DNA of 64,000 nucleotides, taken from positions 505,315,373 through 505,379,372 of the forward strand of contig NC_081415.1 in NCBI RefSeq assembly GCF_030272615.1, read 5' to 3'. The translations under genes were made by a program, and so were the position numbers. This DNA is from Cryptomeria japonica. Lineage: Eukaryota > Streptophyta > Pinopsida > Cupressales > Cupressaceae. This document shows, in pieces, positions 21,654 through 30,616 of the stretch. The notes below the pieces were generated by a model. That model saw nothing but the letters and a program-made list of their open reading frames with translations. It had not been told where the DNA came from and made no database searches. Each line of letters opens with the position of its first letter. Position 1 is the stretch's first letter.

Positions 21654-21735
21654 CTTCCTCGTAAGTTGCATAAACTAATAGAAAGATAAAGGTTCTTCCT
21701 CGTAAGTTGCATAAACTAATAGAAAGATATAGGTT
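21654..21735. repeat. Tandem duplication, 41-bp unit, two copies
   Basis: CTTCCTCGTAAGTTGCATAA starts at 21654 and 21695; both copies continue ACTAATAGAAAGAT. The units are nearly identical, so this is a recent slip or duplication. Confidence 0.9.
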
Positions 21736-24651
21736 TCACCACGAAGATATTCAATTCTCTAAAAACAAGAATTTAAACATATCAAAATCAAAATTTTATA
21801 CATATCAGGAATAAGACAACTACCATACATCAGCACACTAATTATTGCTAAGATCTTCCCCATGTACACTGAAAATTATTATGAAAATTGTGTTCCGAAT
21901 TTCTAAATATTCAAATGACAGACGAGTACCTTGAAACATATGTACTGTTGCAACTGTTGTCCACAGCTTTCTCACATAATCATGAATCAATGTGTCAAAC
22001 CTGGAAGCTACGAGCAAGCCAACGATTTAAGAGTTGAAATCCACTTCAGCACTCAGGCATTTCAAATCGTCAATGTCAACAACAAAACATTCATAGAAGA
22101 GTTCTCAATGCTTAACCCCAGCATCACATGGGCTTTGGGGTACTCCAGAAAAATCCCAAAGTGACAAAGCAAGTTCATTAATTCTATTTTCACCTCAAAA
22201 TTCTCTTGAACTGAACTTCAAAGAGTAGCTTACACAAAACAAATCCACGTAAACCAAAATCATTTCAAATTTGTAGACTGTTGCATCATTCACCCACAGA
22301 CTAGGGACAAACCATTCAAATCAGCTCATGGAATCAATAATTGATAGACTACTGTAAAGGCTTAATCTGTCCAGAAGTCCTTTAAAATCCAACCAAAAGA
22401 TTTCCAACAATTTGGTGTAGAACAGGACATAAATCCTTTGTCATTTTAAAATAAAAAATATACAGATTCAATTTTCTGGAACTGAATGACTCTAACGATG
22501 TTAAACAGCAGTGGATCTTCTAATAAACTGGGTTCTGTTGCAATTCATGCATAACTACAATCTAAGGTAGTTATGGTCCAATATTGTTTATATGTGTGCA
22601 TTCATCTGTAATTCCCAGTCATCTTGATCCCTCATACTTGAAGATTACTGCATGATATAAGAGAAGAATTACTAGGCAGGACATGGGTTTCATCCAACTT
22701 ATAATGGGTAGGATTTCAGTACTAAATATCTGTGTGCACCTCAAAAACATTCAGAATCTTCAGAAAGTGTCGAACTGTACTGATATAAACATTAATCCTT
22801 GATTTGAAAGCTGCCAATCAAATTTTCATAAATAGGCTTCTGAATAGTTTCCTAAGATTTGTTTATGTGATAAATAGATATTTCTGCAGAAATTTTTGCC
22901 TCCACCTACCATTTTTTGGAATCTGATTTTCATTTATCTCGTGTCAGATACCCCACAGACATGCAAGCTGACATTCAAACATTTGTACAATATTGTACTC
23001 CAATATGATGTTTTCAAAATTCCTGTTCCTGGCCTGTTGTATGGAAAGCTGGAGCTGCATAATTTTGCCCAAATTGTGAAACAAAACATCTTGCCCAAGG
23101 CCAAGCCACTCCACATAACAATGAGAAGCAGTCTCCAACCATGTAACCCTTCAATTGGCTGCTGGCAGAGGATAATAATGGCCAATTGTGCTTGGCATTT
23201 GAAGTTTAAAGAAGATCGAATGAGCTAAACAATTCAGGTGCTGTTTTAAATTGCTATGCAAACACTAAAATGAGATTGCATTTTCATAATGAAAATGTAA
23301 TAGCATACCATCACAAAATTTTGCAGCTCCGTTGTCTACAGAAATATCTTTCAAAATCTTGCCAAATGAAACCAACAGAACCATTATCTAAACCATAGCT
23401 TTTTCTCTTTATTGGGAGAAAAGGCTCAAACATCTACAATCTTACACTTAACTCACATGCTAATAACACATTAGCTTCTCACATATGAGATTCTTCTTAC
23501 CTGGCTTCCCTTTTTCAACACGTCATAGAGAATATGGAAAACAATGGTTTGCTTGGTTAGAAAAACAAAATATCCCATTTTGGCAGAAAGCAGTACAAAT
23601 ACCCCCCCCATCTTTGTTGATGATGATAGATTAAAAATTCCTTGTGTGCAGTGTCTTGTGAAATATACAACTTTTAAAAAGGAGCTTTAACTACTCTTGT
23701 TGGAAAAAGTTTTTGACAACAAAATACTGACCTTATTAATTGTATCTAGACAACATAATAGCTCAATAACAACAAAATACAAATGGTCTTTTATAACGAA
23801 CAGCATTGTAAAATGGACACAGCATAAATAATACCAGCTACTACCTTCTGTAGTTTTATCCCCTTTCAGATCCGTAACATAAACCATAAAAAATTATATA
23901 TTACAAACATTCTTTGCATAATTCATTTGGTGTCTTTTAAAACCAGAATGGTCATCCCAGTAGTTGAATGAATAATCAGAACAGTCAAACCTGATACCAA
24001 GCAAGCTTTTAGCAAGATATTGTTATCAATCTCACAAGAAATGTTAAAAAAAATTGTGTTTTGGTAACTTCAATTTTGGGAAATAAAAGTTTCAACAGAA
24101 AACATTGCATATACTACTGCATAAAACAGAGTTCAATCACATTTTTATCATTTCCCCGGTGATAAGTGACAAATCTCAAGAAACGGCCTCTCCAGAAAAA
24201 CTTTTCTTGCTTGAGATATACTGCCCAGCTCACAGGAATTACATCTGACATATAGAAGAAAATTTGTCATGTGAAGACGTTTGGTAAGGAGGATAAGAAT
24301 AAAGCCAAAAGACGGCTATGCAAGCAATCCCATTGCAGAAGGTAAGGATGAAAGAAGATATAAACAAGGAGAAGAGAAATACTATGTAAATCTGTAGGAT
24401 GGAAAATTCTAACATCGGAAGTTAGACGAGGACAAGACTGATGAAGTACAAAGTTAAAATTTTGCAACAAAAGGCATTCTGCGATAGAAACCAACAATGG
24501 GAAGATACCAATGGCCTTTTACAACAGAAAAAGGGAGTTTTTCTAACATGGTTGAATCTTAAAGGGTTGCCCGCTATAACAAACCCTTTCCAGATAAATT
24601 ATCATTTCATTTCCTACTGATCATTCTACACCAAGAACTCTGCAATATGGT
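21736..24651. other. No gene seen; 3' flank of the zinc-finger gene
   Basis: No recognisable protein. Two overlapping frames at 22896-23228 (plus) and 22934-23185 (minus) show no known motif and no clear sign of selection. The last few hundred bases should hold the 3' UTR of the minus-strand gene that ends at 24652. Confidence 0.4.
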
Positions 24652-26571
24652 TTATGCAATGCCACCATGCCTAAATCCATCTTGAACAGTGTGAGTTAAA
24701 TCGTCCCCACAGACTGCATTTGGATCCAGACCACAAGGCATCCCTTCATACCACTTGGCATTCTCTTGGTAGAATCCCTCCACATGCATAGCCACTAAGC
24801 TCCCATCTGCTACAATGGTACTATCCTGTCGGATTGGCTTACAAAGTTTAGAATCTTCACAAACAAGGATACTCTTTTCATCAAACTCAGGACATGCCTC
24901 TTTGACAGAGTCAATCCACTTCTCGGTATGACCATCGTCTCTAAGCACTACGTCTGTTTTTGAACTGCACCCAAGTCTTTGTCTCTGCCACTCTGCAATG
25001 CCAAATGCTCCATTGTCTCCCCCAATAATGTCGTCATCTTCATCTTCCCCTGGTTTGACATCACCGCAATGCTGGCGCCGATGGTGATGATCATGGTGAT
25101 GGTGATGCTCTCCCCATTCCTCGAGCCCAGGATTTGTAACAAGAACCTCGTCGGAATGTGCCTTACCCATTAGCATATCCGTGGACCTAGGCAACTCCTC
25201 TACACTTCTCAGCCTCCGGGTAATTGCACACAGATCCTGAGACAAGGAAACCAACGACTCATGCGACATGTTAGCAATTTTGGACTCCAAAAACCCTATC
25301 TCCATCCTGAGCTCATGCACCTGCTGAAGCACAGACATCCGAGAATCTGTATCTTCCTTCCGAATCAAGGCAAACGCATCTGCGGAATCGTCATTAGCAT
25401 ACACCTGATCCTGCTCCACCAGACTACCCTGTCCAACAAACCGATGAATAATCCTAGCGCTCCCTTCATGCGGACCAGGTTCATGCCCCGAATGAACTGC
25501 ATAGAGCTTGAAAATGGCCTTCCCTTCTTCCTGATAAGAAAAAGTCTTATCTTTCTCATTATAATTAGTAATGGGAACAATTGCCCTGATCCGAAACCCA
25601 CAGCCACATCTCTTGGAAGTATACCTCTCCCTCTTCAAAACCCCAGATCGCTTCGTATTGGGCTCACCGGCCCTGTGACAAGCATAATCCTTCACCTCCG
25701 CCATGAAGGGTTTGTAACGGATATACTTCTGCCTGATGCATAGCACGACCTTGTGCTTAGCCGCCAGCTGCTGCAGATTTTGCGGCACCTCCTTAGCGGG
25801 CACCTCGAACGACTCCGTGTACTCGAACCTACGCCGCTTATTTCGCGGGGCCGATGCGGCCACGTCCGAGCAGCACACGACGCAGGACGCAATGCAAACC
25901 CTAATAAAAGACTCCGGTATGCCATAGAACTTGGCGCCCACAGTCCACACTTGCTTTATGCGCTCGATGGTTTCCTTAAGCCCTAAGTGCTTCAAATCCG
26001 CATCCCCATGAAACGACATCACGATTTCCTGCCACTGGTTAATATGCGAAACATATTGCTGTGAATTGTTTTTGAAGTAGAGTACCTCGTTGCCGTGTTC
26101 GTCGATGTGGGCATGAAGCTTGTCCTGGATGCGCTTCCACCCCGTCAAGTAAGCAGTATCCTCGTTCCGGTCCTTCCAAACGCTCCGCCATGACAACAGC
26201 ACCGACGGCGGCGTCGCGCTCCGGATCTCCTCCGGGCTCGCGAATCGCCCTTCTAGAATGCAGTGCACCATCAGATGGTGCGATTCTCTATTAAAAGTAT
26301 AAAATTGCGCGGATATGTGCGGCTCCGGGTTCACGATCGTCGGTTGCAGTGAAGAGGAAGAGTTGCCTGCCGCCATGTGACCACCACCGCCACCAGCGAC
26401 TTCCCCATCTGCATCAGAATCCATATCATGTTCATTAGAGCTGGCGCTGGGGCACTCCACCAGTTTCTCTTCCTCATCCTCATCGTCTCTGAAAACCACC
26501 ATTTGATGGCGGTCATGGTCAGGGTCATCCAGGAGAAGCCCTGGCCCCAGCCTAAAACTCTCCTCCTCCAT
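24652..26571 (-). CDS. Plant zinc-binding protein: integrase-type H2C2 region plus FAR1/WRKY-GCM1-like finger
   Basis: This 639-residue single-exon gene is the only intact host gene in the window. I start it at the first in-frame ATG (26571). Residues 1-80 are acidic and glycine-rich. Residues 150-233 resemble the zinc-binding domain of retroelement integrases: a YV..I..WQEIVMSFHG lead, His188-x6-His195, HLGLKETIERIK, then Cys230-x2-Cys233. A basic NKRRR at about 244 may be a nuclear signal. Residues 285-365 resemble the FAR1/WRKY-GCM1 zinc finger: Cys298, Cys322 and Cys324 in SKRCGCGFRIRA, and His360-x2-His363 in HSGHEPGP. A likely coiled coil spans 410-460. A His-rich run (489-498) and an acidic run (510-514) follow. 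Nuclear DNA or chromatin binding is inferred from FAR1-type proteins. No transposase or integrase catalytic core is present, so it looks domesticated. Exact orthologue unknown. Confidence 0.85.
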   Translation of the reverse strand: MEEESFRLGPGLLLDDPDHDRHQMVVFRDDEDEEEKLVECPSASSNEHDMDSDADGEVAGGGGGHMAAGNSSSSLQPTIVNPEPHISAQFYTFNRESHHLMVHCILEGRFASPEEIRSATPPSVLLSWRSVWKDRNEDTAYLTGWKRIQDKLHAHIDEHGNEVLYFKNNSQQYVSHINQWQEIVMSFHGDADLKHLGLKETIERIKQVWTVGAKFYGIPESFIRVCIASCVVCCSDVAASAPRNKRRRFEYTESFEVPAKEVPQNLQQLAAKHKVVLCIRQKYIRYKPFMAEVKDYACHRAGEPNTKRSGVLKRERYTSKRCGCGFRIRAIVPITNYNEKDKTFSYQEEGKAIFKLYAVHSGHEPGPHEGSARIIHRFVGQGSLVEQDQVYANDDSADAFALIRKEDTDSRMSVLQQVHELRMEIGFLESKIANMSHESLVSLSQDLCAITRRLRSVEELPRSTDMLMGKAHSDEVLVTNPGLEEWGEHHHHHDHHHRRQHCGDVKPGEDEDDDIIGGDNGAFGIAEWQRQRLGCSSKTDVVLRDDGHTEKWIDSVKEACPEFDEKSILVCEDSKLCKPIRQDSTIVADGSLVAMHVEGFYQENAKWYEGMPCGLDPNAVCGDDLTHTVQDGFRHGGIA

Positions 26572-26811
26572 TCCCTTCCTCTCTTCGCCTGCACAGCTAA
26601 ATGCTCTGCCTGCGCTTTGCCTGCCCTCCCTAACCCTTCTGCCTGTAACTTCTACTTCATCTGCCCTGCAATTTCTGGATTTTAACTTCACGCTGACTTT
26701 CAACCTCGGCGAATCTGAGATTTCCTTTGTATTTGTAAGCGCGAGGTCACGTGAATCTATACCATTTTCTACTTGTATTACGGAGACCTCAGTCAAAATT
26801 CCTCCTTCCCT
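26572..26811 (-). other. 5' leader of the zinc-finger gene (frame open but without ATG)
   Basis: The coding frame stays open for about 80 codons upstream of the ATG at 26571, to an in-frame TGA at 26812-26814, but contains no ATG. A TTG at 26794-26796 could give a 714-residue product, but TTG is rarely used by plants. I read this as 5' UTR; an upstream exon is the alternative. Confidence 0.55.
26748..26753. promoter_or_regulatory. G-box (CACGTG)
   Basis: CACGTG, within the 8-bp palindrome TCACGTGA, lies 177 bp upstream of the ATG at 26571. In plants this element binds bZIP and bHLH factors such as HY5 and PIFs. The single occurrence and position in the probable 5' leader or promoter make a role possible, not shown. 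Confidence 0.4.
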
Positions 26812-26814
26812 TCA

Positions 26815-27251
26815 CCGCAAATCCTGAGTTTAGCCCCCTTCTCTGTATTGCTAATTAAGATTATCGGTAGTTTCACCAAACCAAGTGAAGAAGATCGATG
26901 TTTATCATTATTGTGTTAGTCCCGTCATGAAAATGCTTGACCTTTTCTTTTACACTTTAATGAAATCGAAGCATTTACTTCCAACTCTAGTCATTTATAA
27001 TTCTAGGACGTTAACAGTCATGCATACTTCATCCTTTAATGGTGAAAACTCCATAGCCATGTCTATTTCTTTTATTTTTGGGGGTCTATTGTCATTGGAG
27101 TTTCTTTAATGTCATAGTATGAAGTATTGTCATCCTTATATCTCAATTCTTTATTATTTCTTTCTAAAAATTGATTTCTAGTTTAAATATTTTGTTTATT
27201 ACTTTGTTCAAATTGTGGGTGCAAATTTGACTCAATGCACTTTTGCAATCA
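26815..27251. other. Upstream intergenic DNA
   Basis: Probable promoter side of the minus-strand gene. No other gene, and no clear TATA box could be assigned. Confidence 0.35.
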
Positions 27252-28144
27252 CATATATGTACTTTTTGATTTTATAACTGAGATTCAAATTAAATTTTGA
27301 CAACTCCCTTCTACCAACCATTATGAACCAACCCAACACACACTTACATTACTTTGTGTGTTATCTTGTTGTATTTAAGAATATTTATTTATTCATTCTG
27401 AAATATTTTAGGAACATGTTAGGGTTATTAAAAGAGTTGTCATAAAACATTTATGAGAGTATATTAGCAAGAGTATCAAAGCAATTACATATATCTGCAT
27501 CATCATTTGTCAATTGTAGACTTGCTTATTATATTTGATCCTCATTCTAAAATTGTTAAATTGATCCAATTATGGGTCAAACTAAGTAGACCTTGACCTT
27601 TACAATTCAAATAGATTTCCTAAAGGTATTCTTAAAAAGATTGAGAGGAGTGGATTTCAACAATCAACTTCATATCGATTCAATCTCACAACCAACAATT
27701 TAAATTTAAGCAATCAAGTTCAATTCTACACTCTCAAATATTAGTTTCATGTATGTACTATTTAGTTCTATAACTCAAGTTCAAATTATATTTTGACAAC
27801 TTTCTTCTACCAACCATTAGGAACCAACCTAACACCCACTTGTGTTGCTTTTTGTGTTATCTTGTTGTATTCATGAGCATTTATTTATTAACTTTAAAAT
27901 TTTGTAGAAATGTGCTAGGGTTATCAAGAGTTGTCATAAAGCATTTATGAGAGTATCTTAGCAACATTATCAAAACAATTACATTGATGTGCATCATCAT
28001 TTGTCCATTGTAGACTTGCTTATTATCTTTGATCCTTGTTCAAAATTTGTTCAATTGATCCAATTTTAAAGGGTTAAACTCAGGAGAATTTGGCCTTTAC
28101 AATTCAACTAGATTTCTCAAAGGTATTCTTAAAACGATTGAGGA
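27252..28144. repeat. Tandem duplication, about 395-bp copies, period about 497 bp
   Basis: Copy 1 (27252-27648) and copy 2 (27749-28144) share long blocks in order: ATTTTGACAACT, TCTACCAACCATTA, TTATCTTGTTGTATT, TTATGAGAGTAT, GTAGACTTGCTTATTAT, TTGATCCAATT and AAAGGTATTCTTAAAA. They are about 85 percent alike by eye. Neither codes. The unit may be an LTR or other transposon fragment duplicated in place. Confidence 0.8.
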
Positions 28145-28450
28145 AGCTTTTTTGAATTAAAGACAATGTAATATCAAAATACATCGAGAGAAATAAATTA
28201 GCATATAGCTAACCTGGAAAGGTACCTAAACTATACAAAAAAAACCACACCACGTAGGGTCACTGTCAAACTATAACTAATAGTTCTAAATAGTAAGTTG
28301 CAACTTTCAACATCCAAAAAACAATGATCATTATTATAGTTCCCACTTCAACTATTAAGAAGCCAGTAGAAGAGCTTAGTCTAACTGAATATATATTATA
28401 TAAAAAAAAACATTATATCTTCATATGCATTAAAAGTTGGCACAATATGT
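28145..28450. other. No gene seen
   Basis: AT-rich spacer between the duplicated unit and the LTR fragment at 28451. Short oligo-A runs only. Confidence 0.35.
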
Positions 28451-29001
28451 TGCTCGGTACAATGGAACAATGGTTCGCAACATATGTGTTGATTTAATAT
28501 TAATCTTGATGGAATATGAGATGTTTTGCTTTTGTTATTAAATAATGTAATGGTAGAGATATGTCAGGATATCGGACTAATCTCAATGGAATATGAGATG
28601 TTTTGCTTTTGTTATTAAATAATGTAATGGTAGAGATATGTTAGGATATCAGACTAACTACTTGGATTTGGCAAAGCGTGTGTAGGATATTGTCGTCCTT
28701 CGAAAAGGGAGGGGAAGTATCATCAGGTCAAGAGATAATGAAAGAGGGACTCAATGCCATCTCTAACCCTAACCATAAGTTGAGTCAATTTGTTTCACGT
28801 TAACTTTGTTACTGTCAACCAGTTGTGCCAAGTAATCATATTTTGGTCAGTGTAGATTATAGTTTAACCATCCTAGTCTTAGAATTGGTATTCTTTTCGT
28901 TTGATCCAACCATTTTTTTTAGATCCTTATCTTTCTTCTATAAGTTCCTATAATTATGAAACTTCTTGAAGCTAATCATTTATTATTAATTAAGTCGCAA
29001 T
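28451..29001 (+). mobile_element. Chromovirus-type LTR fragment (same family as the LTR at 55925)
   Basis: It matches 55980-56463 nearly throughout: GGTACAATGGAACA, TATGTGTTGATTTAATATTAAT, GAGATGTTTTGCTTTTGTTA, AACTACTT, GGGACTCAATG, GTCAACCAGTTGTG, GATCCAACCATTTTTTTTAG and CCTATAATTATGAAACTTCTTG. No internal region follows, so it is a solo or truncated LTR. As in the other copy, the LTR sequence ends in AATTAAGTYGCAATT and then runs into a microsatellite. Confidence 0.85.
28501..28654 (+). repeat. 77-bp tandem duplication inside the LTR fragment
   Basis: TAATCTTGATGGAATATGAG at 28501 is repeated as TAATCTCAATGGAATATGAG at 28578, and the following 55 bases are nearly identical. The related LTR at 55925 has a single unit, so the duplication arose in this copy or its lineage. 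Confidence 0.9.
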
Positions 29002-29017
29002 TTACACACACACAAAT

Positions 29018-29066
<49 letters not shown>

Positions 29067-29084
29067 GTGTGTGTGTGTGTATTA
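29002..29084. repeat. CA/TG microsatellite
   Basis: A short (CA)n run, an ATATAT centre and about 27 TG units with ATG interruptions. It joins the chromovirus LTR on its left to the end of a Tat-like element on its right. Confidence 0.95.
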
Positions 29085-29322
29085 TTTATGGTAAAAATGG
29101 AGTAACAATATTGAAAGGCTAAATAGATTCAACCACAAAACCCTAGCCTAACAACAACAAAGATCCACCATAACATATGAAGATTACCTAAGACAATGCA
29201 AATCAAATAAAATCACAAAGATTATACCATCACATGTCCAATAGGGTTTGGATCTCCATTCTTCCTATCTCCATTGATCTTGCTTGATATATTTGCTCTC
29301 AGATTTTATGTGTACACAAGAG
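29085..29322 (-). repeat. Partial 3' LTR (R-U5 part only)
   Basis: This stretch matches 32548-32786 nearly base for base (AAAACCCTAGCCTAACAAC, AAAATCACAAAGATTATACC, CTTGCTTGATATATTTGCTC). The remaining two thirds of the LTR, the U3 part, is missing. It joins gag at a shared ACACAAGAG-like word, which suggests a microhomology junction. Confidence 0.85.
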
Positions 29323-30616
29323 TGGTGACTGATATGTCTGTCTTTATGTTGTATGAGAAATGTTGGATAAAAGTCTCTGCTAGATCACCCCAAGACTTAA
29401 TTCCAAGTGGGAGTTGGGAGAACCATTATGTAGCTTGATCACCTAAGCTTTGTGGGAATAATCTCATCAAATATGTCTCTTTTGTTGCTACCTCAATGCA
29501 AGCTGTGAAAAAATGTCTTATATGTGCCTTAGGATCGCCTTTGCCTCTGTACTTATCGAACTTAGGTGTCACGAAATGTGTAGGAAAATGAGGCATTGGA
29601 GTGCTTTTGTCAAAAGGATAGGGACATACATCTCTCATTGTGTAAGCTGGATTCGGTGTATTTATGTCCTCCATTTTCTTTTGTAAGTCCTTAATTTGTT
29701 GCTCCAAATTGTTCTTAGGTGGAGACCGACTTCTTAGACCATACCCCACGCCTAAACCATTGGGTGGAGGAGGAGCATGTTGCATACATGGATGGTATTG
29801 ATCATACACATGTTCATATGGAGGAGGTCTATAATGATGTTGCGTATATGGACCACTTGGCATAGAGTCATGATGAGGAATGGAATATTTGTTTTGTCCA
29901 TGTATACCATACTCTACAGGCATGTCATGAGTTTGTTCTAATGTGTTGCCCCCAAATTTGACGTGCGGTTTCCTTATGTCCAAATTTTGAACATGCCTTT
30001 GGATATCCAATTGATTTGGCGGTTGGTCCTTAGCACTGGCATGTGATTGAGTATATTTTTCTGCATGAGACTTCCATAATGGTTTGCGAAGGTGAGTATC
30101 ATATGCTTGACCATGTGTATGTGGGACCTCAGGTTTTTTAAACAAAGATGATGGTGATTCGGGCATAAGATGTGGTCCTCTATTACCTCCACTATTAGGC
30201 CTCCTTTGATCCATGTTGAGTTGAGGTTCTTGCAAAGGTTGATTTTCCATTATTTGAGACATGTCAAATTTATGAGGGATCTTGGCTCCACTTTGTGCCA
30301 TCACTTATAAGAAATGTTGTCTATCTCTTCTCATGATTTCCTCAACCAATCTATTAAAATGGGGATCCATGATGGAGTCTTCCACTTCTGCTAAATGTAT
30401 GGAAAAGTTGTCCATATTGTCATTGTGTGTATCATTGTTGTTTGTGTTATCCATGTTCTCAACATTTTGAATGTTTCTATAAGCATCCATATCAGGTAAT
30501 GTAGTATGATTAGAATTAAAAAAGATATCATTGTCATACTCATAGGCACTCATGTTTGTAGACTCTTCAGCCACTTTAGCTTCTCTCCTAGATTTTTGGG
30601 AACAAGTTTCAACCAT
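29323..30616 (-). pseudogene. Gag of the Tat-like element
   Basis: One frame of about 430 codons runs from 30616 to about 29310, broken only by TAA at 30305-30307 and another TAA at the end of the segment ending 29426. The N-part is acidic and Asn-rich. The middle is His/Pro-rich (YTQHHYRPPPYEH). The C-part holds the retrotransposon gag signature YPFDKSTPMPHFPTHF, PKFDKYRGKGDPKAHIRHFF and TYLMRLFPQSLGDQA, continuing after the second stop with WFSQLPLGI. The frame then runs into the partial LTR. The nucleocapsid knuckle and all of pol are absent. Nearly intact apart from two nonsense codons, so probably not very old. Confidence 0.8.

Noticed and set aside
25261-25743. 160-codon plus-strand frame inside the zinc-finger gene
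   Set aside because: Antisense shadow of the intact 639-codon minus-strand gene; no motif of its own.
26572-26796. Extension of the zinc-finger protein to 714 residues from TTG
   Set aside because: The first codon is TTG, not ATG. Plants rarely start there and the added segment has no domain.
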